Shown in pieces: positions 1 to 10,770 of a stretch of DNA of 64,000 nucleotides. Below the pieces are notes generated by a model, which saw only the letters and a program-made list of their open reading frames with translations, ran no database searches and was not told where the DNA came from. The position numbers and the translations under genes were made by a program. Each line of letters opens with the position of its first letter. Position 1 is the stretch's first letter. The DNA is from Anoplopoma fimbria (Eukaryota; Chordata; Actinopteri; Perciformes; Anoplopomatidae). The stretch is from positions 10,402,553-10,466,552 of the forward strand of contig NC_072465.1 of NCBI RefSeq assembly GCF_027596085.1, given 5' to 3'.

Positions 1-12
1 TCCTACTCCAAA

Positions 13-100
13 CTCGAAATGTTTACTGAGGTAAAAAATTGAAAAATATAAAAATTCTGCAACCGGAGGAGTTGCTGACCAGCATTCTTTCTACTGACTG
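13..100 (-). repeat. Fragment of dispersed repeat family A
   Basis: TGTTTACTGAGG followed by a GCAACCGGAGGAGTTGC stretch matches 19398-19485, in the same orientation. It is a small degenerate copy. Confidence 0.5.
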
Positions 101-285
101 CTGGTCAGTGTTTTCTTTGTGATTTAAAAAAAAAGATGTATAGGCCAACTCTGGTATTTTACAGCGCGTTAAGTGTTGCTTGTGCAAATCCTTTCTTACA
201 CCATAAATGGACAGTTAGGGGGTGAGTGATATTAACATGAAAATAGTTACCATGAATACTTATTTTTTCTCCGATCATGTGCAGC

Positions 286-836
286 TTAAACAGGCCCTAT
301 TATGCTATTTTCCGGGTGCATATTTTTATCTTTACAGTTACAACATGTTTACATGCGTTAATGCTCATAATCCGCCTTGTTTTTCTCATCCTGGCTGTCC
401 TGCAGCGCCTCTTCTCACCCTCTCTATGAAACGTTCCGTTGTAGCGCTTGCTCCTCCCTCCAGAAAGCAAAGTCAGCCCTGATTGGTCAGCTAGCCCGCT
501 CTGTTGTGATTGTTCAATGTTTCACATTTCAAAAAGCTCTTCCTCCGGAGCTTCAGCTCCGTCTCTCTCTTTTGTTGTTTGAGGGAGTGCCAAACTAGCA
601 GGACGGAGTTTTACATCACTTCTGTAACATTGTGACCTCATAAAGTTACGGAAGTGTAGGAAAGAATTAAATTGAGCTGTTTCAGGCAGCTCAGGAGCTT
701 CTGAGGGGGAGGGTAACTCCTTTTAGGTTTGGACTTCAGGTTTTTACACTCTACGGACCTTTTACATGTAAAAAAAATATATATAACACACTAAAGAAGA
801 GGGAAAAAGTGGAAAAGCATAATAGGGCCACTTTAA
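286..836 (+). mobile_element. Non-autonomous DNA transposon (MITE) with TTAA ends
   Basis: The 551-bp element is bounded by TTAA on both sides (286-289 and 833-836). Its ends are inverted: GGCCCTATTATGCT near 294 mirrors AGCATAATAGGGCC near 816-829. The right-hand end (AACACACTAAAG...GCATAATAGGGCC) is of a type very common in fish genomes. TTAA flanks suggest the piggyBac group, but no transposase is present. Confidence 0.7.
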
Positions 837-1477
837 ATAATGAAGGCCTGCAATAGAAACTTGGATTTCCCCACACTTGTGATGGTGAACGTATACAGTG
901 GAAGTGCAGCCCTGGCTGAGTTTATTTAATCTGTCTGTCAGGCAGCAGACGGTGCAGTACCTCTGGATGCATGAGCACCACATGAGAGTTAGTGCTTCCC
1001 CCTCCGATTTCACTCCATTCAGTGAGCGGAGTGAGGGCTCAAAGTGTTCCCACATGGTGAAGATGTGGGTGGGCAATTTTTGGTTTAGCCTGGAATTGAA
1101 CAAAGCAAAAAGTACTGCGAGGTGTGGGATTGTATTTGAGGTTAAAAGAGATGTTAAGTACACTGAAGAAAACTATGGAGTACTTGTTTGAGTGTGAAAC
1201 AATGTGAGGCATTAACACCTAGGATGTTTGCAGAAGAGTAATCTGACATCTGTTTAGTAAATGCAAGCACTTCTATCGAAATGTTGACGAGATTAATCCA
1301 ATATCAAGACTGCGTGATATTTTAATCCACGTTTACAGGGTAAATAAAGACGCTTGTTTTTTCTTTCTATGGTGCGTTCAGCTGTCGATGCAGTTGTTCC
1401 CATAGAGATGCTTGCTGTGTGTCAACCTGGATGGGATGTGAGATGAGGGCTTTAAACACAAACTGAACTGGGGGGGG

Positions 1478-1640
1478 GGCTACCTTGTGATTGACAGGTT
1501 GCCAACAAACCAGTCAACCACTGTTGAATATGGTCACTTCCGTTCACTGGTTGCAAAAAAAACAAGATATCGTTGACCAAAATCCAAGATGGCGATGACC
1601 ACTTCTTATATATAGTATATGTATGAGACCTTGCACTAGT
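1478..1640 (+). repeat. Copy of dispersed repeat family A
   Basis: TTGTGATTGACAGGTTGCCAAC, then a Kozak-like CCAAGATGGCGATGACCAC and a following CTTATATATAGTATATG match the family whose best copies are at 17230-17900 and 37440-37700. Confidence 0.6.
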
Positions 1641-2189
1641 CATCAAGGAATGAATCCTCTTTAGATCTACATGGCTGGGATTGCTGGAGGGTGATATCAC
1701 TCTGCTCCACCAAACCTTGTGGAGGATATAAACACTGATCCACCACATAGCTCTCAGATTGGCGGACCCGCCAAAGCAAAACAAAGAGAAGCCCTGTGGT
1801 CTGATCCATTACCGAAAAACCCAAATGAAAACTAATTTACATTGATATCATCTCCCATATCTTATCAATGGAAAAATGTTTCAATAATGTGTCCTTTTAA
1901 AAGCTGTGATAATATCAAGCTCAGTGCTCTATATGCATAGAAACACAGACTATTGCAAGCAGCACTACTGCATGATTGTGTTTTTGCAACCTTGAAATGC
2001 TTTTGGATAGTTCGGTGGCCCTGTAAAACACACATGAGAACAGGTACATTTTTCAGCACAGCATCACTCAGTTGATTATGTTGGCACAAGGTTTTTGCAT
2101 TGCATTCAGAAATATCCCAAGGCCTCTCTCAGCAGATGGAGGTGCTCAGTTGTTGATAAAAGTCTGAAAAAATATTGCCCACGTGTAGG

Positions 2190-2600
2190 GCTGGTTATCA
2201 TCAAAACAACACCATACCAGTATCCTTAAAGTGATACAGATACCAAAAGAGAACTTCACTTGATACCTTTTTTTTCTATTTCATACGATGCTCATCATGT
2301 GAATGCCACCACGGCTGTATTTATTATCAGATGCCACAGGCCTGAAGTAGAGCCATACTTGCAAGCGAACTGCCAACTCTGTCAATTACACCTCCCTCGA
2401 CTTAACCGCACCACACACTGCCTGGGTTGCAGCTGACACGGTAGCGGGCCATTAGTACGCTGCATTAATTATAGCGATGCACCAATCTGTCTTTTTCTGT
2501 CCCAATACTGATAGCTATACCTGGGCTTTGTGTATCTGCGGATCCCAAGTTTTGATCCAGTATCATCTATGATTAAATCAAAGAATACTTGTGGTGATTG
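2190..2600. repeat. Degenerate dispersed repeats (GATACC-rich)
   Basis: Two stretches, about 2190-2280 (GGGCTGGTTATCATC ... GATACAGATACC) and 2475-2560 (GCGATGCACCAATCTG ... CTGGGCTTTGTGTATC), resemble interspersed repeats common in fish, recognised from general familiarity with their consensus. No boundaries could be set. Confidence 0.35.
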
Positions 2601-4584
2601 ACGCCCAGCAAAACCACATAAACAGTATTTCTTTTATAGACCTGGGTGCTAACAGAATCAGATGCAGATATCTTTTGACTGGAGAAGTTTTGACCCTACA
2701 TGGCACTATATATGCCACCCTTTGTGTGATGATTCAGAATACCAATGGTCACAGCTTTTGCTCCTCACAGTTCCACCATCTGTCTAACCCTCCTGTCTAG
2801 AATCAAATCTGCAAACAAGCCAAGGCTGACTTCATCCACCTCAGCTTGAACTCTTAAAAAATCCCGTCGGCTGGGTCCAGTATGTGAGAACAACAGGGTC
2901 TGTGTTTGCCTCTGTGCCGTAATGGTCCTGCCTCTCGCAGCACAGCCTCCTCAGGTCTCGCCCTTGATGGAATCCTTCTAAAACTTCTATCCCTGCGCTC
3001 CGTTCAACTTAGCATTTTGGTTCCACAAAAAAAATACAGTATTTATTTCAACCATGTATTGGATCACTTCACTCCTCGCAACTGTGTAATGCGGCTGTCC
3101 TTGGGGACCCATTGGGGAAGGGAGAGACCTTGAGGCAATAGGCAATTTTTTTCCTTTTATTTCCTCCCTCTTCCAATGACGCAGTGGAACAAAAGCTGGC
3201 CACCAGAGTGGAAGGAAACGGTGACTTTCTGCACCACTGGCAATGCACAAACATTGGAAACGGTCATGTCAAAACCCAATGCAAGCAAGGCCCGTAGGAC
3301 CAGGCGCTCAGTGTGATTTGCCCCCGGAATACTCTCCCGACGACAGGGGGACAACAGATGTCTCTCGGTTGGGAGCATTTGCAAAGGCAGCCCCAAAAAC
3401 AGGAGCTTGTCGTCACAGCGCTGCCTGGATAGCACGAGTCCTGTAGACTCCACTGAGAGTTACACAATGTCAAAAGAGGAAATTGTTCATTTCAGCGGGT
3501 GAAGATGAATGTGTTGGCTGCAGCTCCACCGAGGCTTCATGTAATCCAGTAAACCATGTTTTGTGGTGTGGGAGGTGATGCTTGTGTAGTTTATTTTCTG
3601 AGACGAATAACCTTAAGGGAAAAGAGCCGCAGGATGTTATTCCCACACTTGCTGGAAACGTCAGATCGGTGTTTGTCTTCCTCCTGCTCCCCCATGGGAA
3701 AGGTGTTGCAAGGCGCACGGGTTCATTCGCTTCCCCCGTGGCAAAAGCTTTGAAAGTCAACAAAGGCGTTACAGTGACGGGCTGCAGACAGATCACAGGC
3801 GACACGGGAGAATTGGTTCTCCCTCTTGTTCCTGCCTTTTGTGTCAGAGCACCGGCTTCCCTCATGCAGATTTGTACAGAATTCAGCCAGCATCCCTGCA
3901 GAATGCAGCATTTTTGGGGGTTTTGATTTTCAAATCTAGATGACTGCCACACTCCCCCACAAACAAGCATACACATACACTCACACACACAATAAATCCC
4001 AGCCCAATGCTATCAGTGCACCCAGCTAATCGGCCGTGCACTGCGATGTGCGATAAGGGAACTCAGCAGTTTGTGAGCCGTAGCGGAGCGACGGGCCACC
4101 GTCTCACCGTCTCACCATTAGGCCGCCAGTGTCATAAATCAACAACTCCTGTTTGCTGGCTGCGGTCCTGTTTGACTGATGGAGATCCAAAAGGTTTCGC
4201 GACTGTGTGTTGTATTTCACACGAACAAGCATAACAAGCAAATTGGCACTTTGACATTGGGTATACAAAGCAGTCACTGTCCAAAGTTGATATGACGGCC
4301 TGCCAAAAAGCACTCGATTCTGTGAGCGTTATCTATCAGTCGGACTGAGAACAAATATTTACTTAGTCCAGCTAAAATGGAAATTGCCTTAATTTTTCTA
4401 CTGCCGATGCATACATGTCAGCTATCTGAAAACCCTCTGCTATGTATTTTAAATTTGTTCACCTCCTGTCTGTGGATACACCAGCAAGAAATAACTTGTT
4501 TCTTTGCCCTTGTACTTAAAAGTAAACACATCTGAGCAAAGTGGTAATCATCATTGTTACTATCATTGAGCCATACTATACAGC

Positions 4585-4873
4585 CAGGGCTTGACATTGG
4601 CACTTGCCAAATGCCGGTGGAATTAGGCAGTTGTGGGTAATGCAGAGACACTTACTAGCCACTTTGGTGGTTGGCACATTCAATGAGGCGATACTTAACC
4701 GGCGTAAGGTAAACAGAGAAGAGACAACCTGGTGAAAATGAAAATGACTTACCTACTTAATTACTAACATGCCAACAACACACTGATGGCTAGTGCTAAT
4801 GATCAGTGGCTAATAACTTTGAAAAACAACCAGCCACAGTGGCTGGTAAGCAAAAAGTTAATGTCAAGCCCTG
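4585..4873. mobile_element. hAT-type MITE with 14-bp TIRs and 8-bp target duplication
   Basis: The left end CAGGGCTTGACATT (4585-4598) is the exact reverse complement of the right end AATGTCAAGCCCTG (4860-4873). The flanking octamers TATACAGC (4577-4584) and AATACAAC (4874-4881) agree at 6 of 8 positions. CAGGG-type ends with an 8-bp duplication are the hallmark of hAT elements. The 289-bp interior codes for nothing but carries inverted CCAGCCACAGTGGCTGG-like motifs. Confidence 0.85.
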
Positions 4874-5630
4874 AATACAACCCACAAACACTTTAAACCT
4901 AAACCTCATATTAGCTTTCTAGCTCATACCATGCTGAATGAACTATCAAACATGAATTACTAATGACAGGTTAGAGGTAATTACTAAATCGGCTGTAACG
5001 ATTTGTACAGCTTAAATACAAAAATGTATCATAATGCCTTTTAGCTCTGTTTTGGTCTCCAATTATTTAGCGCTTAAGCTGCTAAATACTACGCTAAGTT
5101 CACCAGCTACTTTTTTTGTCAATTGTTTGGGCAGGTAGCAGTTGGTACCTCGGGTTTGTTAGTACTAAAAACAGCTGCCTGTTCCATCTGGATCAGAGAT
5201 TGATGAGGGCACTGAAACATTGAAGTTATCCTGACAAAAAAACAACAACAAATGAGCTGAAAGAAGATATATAATGCTGCATAGAGAATCCCTAATAGAA
5301 TTTGGGTGTTTTCAGTTAAATGTTAAAGCAAGTGTTTCAGTCTGAGACTATCCTATTTCCATGCAGGCGAAAGCAGAACATGTAATTTCCTGGTCTGCCT
5401 CATACTCCTGGATTTGAGAATGACTTCCTTTGTTAGTGTTTTTCGCTGACGTCCATCTGCCGCTGACTCATTGAGCCCCATCATGGTTACAATCAGGGCC
5501 AGCCGGTGATGTACAGGCCCTGTCCATCATGGACCTCTGAGAGTTGGCTTCACCTCCACCTCACAATCATCCAGCCTCTCCCCATCCTGTTATGTCACAC
5601 ACAGTCACCGTTGTCGTTCTTCTTCCGTAG

Positions 5631-5765
5631 ACGATGACGAGTGTGCAACCGGGACCCACGGCTGCCGGCCCGGCGAGCGCTGCGTGAACACAGTGGGCTC
5701 ATTTGTATGCCAGCCTCGGGCCGCTTGTCCTGCAGGCTACCAGCTGAGGAACGGTGTTTGCGAGG
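5631..5765 (+). CDS. fbln2: fbln2 exon, cbEGF module 1 of window
   Basis: This 135-nt exon has phase 1 at both ends. A pyrimidine-rich tract ending in CCGTAG precedes it and the donor is G|GTGAGT. The module opens D-D-D-E-C (first D split across the intron), has six cysteines, and carries [10 protein letters not shown], the site for beta-hydroxylation of Asn and a calcium-ligand residue. It corresponds to the module just before the alternatively spliced EGF of mammalian fibulin-2. The second position of the opening motif is acidic D where most modules have V, I or T. Earlier exons are not visible in the 5.6 kb upstream. Confidence 0.93.
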
Positions 5766-8700
5766 GTGAGTTTCATTGTTCTTGATGCTTTTCGTTAAGC
5801 CAATTTACCCAGTAGTCACTTTCCGAGCCACGAAAGTAGTCGCTGAAAACACTGATGATGTCTTGTTTAATATGCAGAACAGGGTTGTTCACCCCTTCTT
5901 TTTAGAAGAGAGCAGAAATAAGACAGAACGGACAGTAAAGCAGAACCTGCCTTCACCCAATGACAGCTGGGATCGGCTCCAGCCCCCTCCCGCGAACCGT
6001 AACAGGATAAGCGGCTAAAATTAATGAATGAACTGAATAGTCGAAATTTGGAAATGCACTTTCTTGCAGAGAGTTCCATAATAAGATTGATACCACTCCC
6101 ATATTTGCTTTGTACATATGAAGCTGGAACCAGCAGCTAGCTTAGCTTAGCTTAGTAGTGGAACCAGCTAGCCTGGCTCTGTGCTAAGGTAACAAAATAC
6201 TAGCACATCTTAAGCTCACTAATTAAGAAGTTATATCTTATTGGTTCAATCCATACAAAGACCAAAGTGTAAGATGTGGTTTTATGATACCTGTTTGTTC
6301 TGGACTATGTCCTAGTTGGGCAAATTTACTTGCTGGAGTATCTGCTGGTTGCCTGGCAAACATAGCAGGGATGATACCATTTTATTAGTGAGCTTTAGAG
6401 GTGTGCTGGTGGGCAGGTTGTGTGACCTTCAGACAGAGCGGCACGTTTTATCAAATTTGCAACATGCAAACTGGGACTACCATTATAAGTTTATTTTATC
6501 GCAAGTTAATTTGACAAGTTAAACGAATCAAATGAAACCCCAACATTGCAACCAATGCCTAAGCGTGCATGCTGTTTTCCATATTTACAGTAAAGGCATG
6601 AGAGTAGTATTGATCTTCTAATCTAAGGTATTTCCAAAAATGTTAAACTATTCCTTTAAATTCTAGCTTTCTTCACTATCTGTGCAGCTACAGTAGGTTT
6701 AAAGGTGCAATGAGTAAGATTAAGCCAGAATTATAGAAAATGAGCTGACATTATACAAAGAATGTGAAGAGGTCACAGTGATGATGTTATCTCAAAGATG
6801 TCTGTATATTGTGTTGCAAAGATATCTACTAAAATTAGCATGCTAACTAGCGGTCCTGCCTTCTTATAACACTTCAGTTACGGATTTGTAGCAACTGTAA
6901 TTCCGATAGCGCAAACCTCAAGTTGTCTTTTTTAAAATAACTTATGAATGTTAACTTAGATTGTATGGACCCAGTTGTAGAAGTGAAACGCTGCCCCCTT
7001 GTTGTTTGGAGCATGAGGCTACATCTTACACATGGCACTTTTTTAAGGTTTGGCAATGATTGTATTTTAACCATGGTTACAAACCTAGAAATTATAACTA
7101 GTGATACTGGGTTGCTTTACATCTGGCTAAAAAACCCATAATACTCATTCATATGTAGTGACAGCCTTCGAGTTGTGAGCTTCTAAACATTACCATCAGT
7201 GTGTTTCCACTTCATAACTTGGCACTTGGTTTGGCCGAGTGCTCGTGTTTGTCGGAGCGTGTTACTCGGTGTTGCCTCAGCAATTTAAACCACCAGCGGC
7301 GCACAGGTCCAACACTCCTGACTCATACTGAGGCTGATTCTACTGCTCTTTCTAATTGTACATCTGAAAACCAAGCGATAATTTGTCCTTAAAGAGCCCC
7401 TTGAGCATGCACACATCCCTGAATAGACTGCAGTGTAGTACATCAGGAATTGTGTTGATACAATTTGGGGTTTCCCGGCTTTATTCATGGATAACAGTTC
7501 TTTTCAAATATGCTCTTTCACAGGACCAGGATATAATTAGACGCTTCATTTGCACCCCCCATCCCTGTTTAGAGGAATACAATCAACATTAGTGACAGAG
7601 GAGTCCACACAAATCCTCAGAGTGGTGTGTAGGAACAGAGTTATGTGGGTGGATTATTTAGAATCATTTACACTACAACCACACTGTGACAATTGCATGT
7701 CCGTGGTCATGAATTAAAATCAGCCCAGCGGGGCTTCATCAAGATTTATGCAACAGTGTTTTTCTTCCCCAGTGGCAATGCTGGTGCCGCCGTTCGGTAC
7801 GTGACAAGATAATAACCCAGAGAGGAAGCGCTTTGAAGCTCCATGTCATCAGTTCTTGGCACCAGGGAGGACTAATCAATGTCGCTAGATAATTTAGGTA
7901 ATATTTAGTCGGCCATCCAACAGGGGGGGAAACAAGTAATTAGCTGCATGAAAGCAACTGCATTGGAAAGACATCCCTATCTGACGATGAGTGGTGGGGG
8001 GAAAACCCAAATGAAGCCCGCCTGCCGCAGGACGGGTCTCAGAGGACCCCGACGTGACGGGAACTCCTGAAAAACAGGCTCACGGCGCAGAGGAACAAAT
8101 CTCCCATTTAAACTTCATCCATCGCTCATGAGGTTCAATAACTGTCATTTAAGAAGTTTTGCTCAACTTCTGCTAATTGCAGAGTTGTGATACAGTATTT
8201 TTTTTATAGGAGAGTTTTGTTTTTTTCCTTGACTAAGGGAAAGTTTCTGGGATGCTGCACATGTTTGGTCTGTGCTTGAGCCACAGTGCCACCTGCTGTA
8301 CTGTTGACAAGCTGAGAGAGAGCCGACAGCACATTTAAACTCTTAACATTTATATAAAGTTTTGTCTGTTGAATTGATCCTGTCTACTCTTTCTTCCAGA
8401 CACTGATGAATGTGCTCTGCGGACTCATAACTGCGGTACGGGCTTTGCATGTGAGAACACCGCTGGGTCCTTCCTGTGTATTCCCAAAAACAAGTGCATC
8501 AGCGGCTTCACACAGGACTCCCATGGCAACTGTGTCGGTAAGAGACCGTCGGTCAGGCTCTCTGCTGGCCAACCCTCTACAGTGGTGTTACCATATGGCA
8601 GCAATTATATCTAATATTACTAAAATGCGGTTATATAAAATCCATGTTTTATAGTTTAGTTGTGATAAGGGGGGGTGTTCTACTTTTGATTAGACAAATA

Positions 8701-10707
8701 ATTGATCACTTCACATGACAAGGAAATCCTGTTTGCACTTCCTTTTTCCTCATGGACATGTGACACTGAGAAGGTCGGTATCTGAGGGCTCCCAAAGTTG
8801 ACTCATTGTTCAATATATTTAGGCAGAATATTGAACAAAATATTGAACAAAAACGTTCATCATTAAAACCAGATTAAATGTGATACTTTATTTTTAAATG
8901 GTAAAATTAATTTGTTGTCATATGGCAAATATATGCGAATGTGGAAGTGCATTCAACCTATTGGACTGTAATAGATGTACATAGGACTAGGCTACTGTTG
9001 ATACTATGTTTACAGCTTTTGATCACATTTAAATGGGATAAATATATATTATATATATCGTCTTTTCAGACATTTTGTTACTGTAACATATGATCTGGAA
9101 TAAAGATTAAACTTCTAAAAAAAAAATCATAGTTGTAACAGAAGGAACTGCATTGTTGTTCCACTTTTGTGTATATTTCAGTTGATGAGCAGAGTCAGGT
9201 GGCCTCCTGCTTATGAATGCCAGAACAATGTATCAAAGAATAAGACTAAATCTAAAATAGCTGCCAAAATGAACACTGCTCCTGAGGGAAATATGTCTTT
9301 TTAGCTGTTGAAAGCTCTACATTTTAAGAGCTTTTTCGCTGAAAACAACTGCCTGCTGGGTCATCACTACAAGGGAGCCCTTTACCATTGTCATTGTTTT
9401 CAAATCTTCAAAATGTCATTTGATGTAGTTTTATTTTAAAAGTATCAACTATTCATACTTTAAATCAATATTTCCAGGGGGCCTGGTTATCTAACGGTTA
9501 AGGTGCCAACTACAAGGTCAATATTTGAACCTTTGTTTAATATTTAAATTTATTAAAAAATGATTTGTCATTTTGGGAAATATGCTTACTTTCTTGTTTA
9601 AGTATTTGGATATATCTTTCAGGAGACGCTTAGCTTAGAATAAAAGCTTTAGGCAAGGGGAAACTAAAAACATAGTGTGAAAACTACAAGTCGTGGGCGA
9701 CTTCTCTGGTTACAAGAAGAACTCTGATTGTATAGAACTACATGACTCTACTTCTCACTTGATTTATTACCTCAATAACCCTATATTTATATATAATATA
9801 TTTAGACCTTTAAAAGTTAATGGTATGGTCACGTATGGTGCCATTATAACAAGATGGCCACAGCCTAAAACAAAGATGGTAAAAGTTCATAAACCAAGAT
9901 GGCGACGGTAAAAACAAACAAACTCTAGGCTTCAATACCATAATCCACGTGATGTCACATTGAATACATTCATTTCTTAAATACAGTCCATGGCAAGGAT
10001 CAAATACATCCTGCTCTCTTTTATATGGCTTACTTATTTGTTAAGCAGTGTGTAGGGAAACTTTATCATCTTGGAATGGGGGAATATCACCCAGGTCGCC
10101 ATAATGTTCACCCCTGGGTGCTCCTGATGTCATAAAAAGTGTCTCATACACCCCGGCTGATACAGCCATGCAGAGCAAAGTAATCATCAAGCCTAATGAC
10201 TCACAGCAGATGATCACACATACTTTACAGATCTATCACTGATGCTCGGAGGTTTCCTTTAGCTTTGTCAAATGTAAACTGTTTATTGGGATTTTTCACA
10301 ATTGTGTTAATTCTGTGTCTCTGTTTCTTTGTTGGTCCCTTTAACGTACTTCATCAGTTCTCATTAAACGGACACAACTAATTACAGTTCAGTTTGATTG
10401 TCTTTTTGACAGTCATTCAGACAAAATCCTATTCCATGTTTATTATTTTAATCCACCACCCACTTCCACCTGACTACATGCATTAAATCTGCAATTCATA
10501 ATCTGCTCCATCAACACTGCTCCCCGAGTATTAGACTACTATGTATTAAGAAGGCATGATTAACAGCAACAAGTAAATACACTGCTACATAATTGTTATG
10601 TTAAAATCACTGGGAGGAAGTAGACATCAGTAGGCCTGTCAATCAGGATTAAACCTCCGAACAATCACTCTCCTGTGTGTCATTTTTCTCAGCTGTTTTA
10701 AGGCGCG

Positions 10708-10770
<63 letters not shown>

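Larger units (their letters stand above)
1..5630. other. Upstream part of fbln2 (intron), repeat-rich; no exon recognised
   Basis: No stretch with the cysteine spacing of an EGF or anaphylatoxin module and flanking splice sites was found here. The region is therefore probably a single fbln2 intron, with the preceding exon off the left edge. It contains the repeats listed separately and otherwise unremarkable AT-rich DNA. The part from 2880 to 4100 is somewhat richer in GC with no recognisable coding content. Confidence 0.6.

Noticed and set aside
3470..3988. 172-codon minus-strand open frame in the fbln2 intron
   Set aside because: It overlaps other open frames on both strands in a GC-richer patch, with no domain or splice evidence.
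1..5630. Search for earlier fbln2 exons
   Set aside because: No six-cysteine module with a D-x-D/N-E-C start and flanking splice sites was found on the plus strand.
9478..9540. tRNA-like stretch (TATCTAACGGTTAAGG with a later GGTCAATATTTGAACC)
   Set aside because: The A- and B-box-like motifs are degenerate and no cloverleaf or anticodon arm can be drawn. At best a decayed SINE head.
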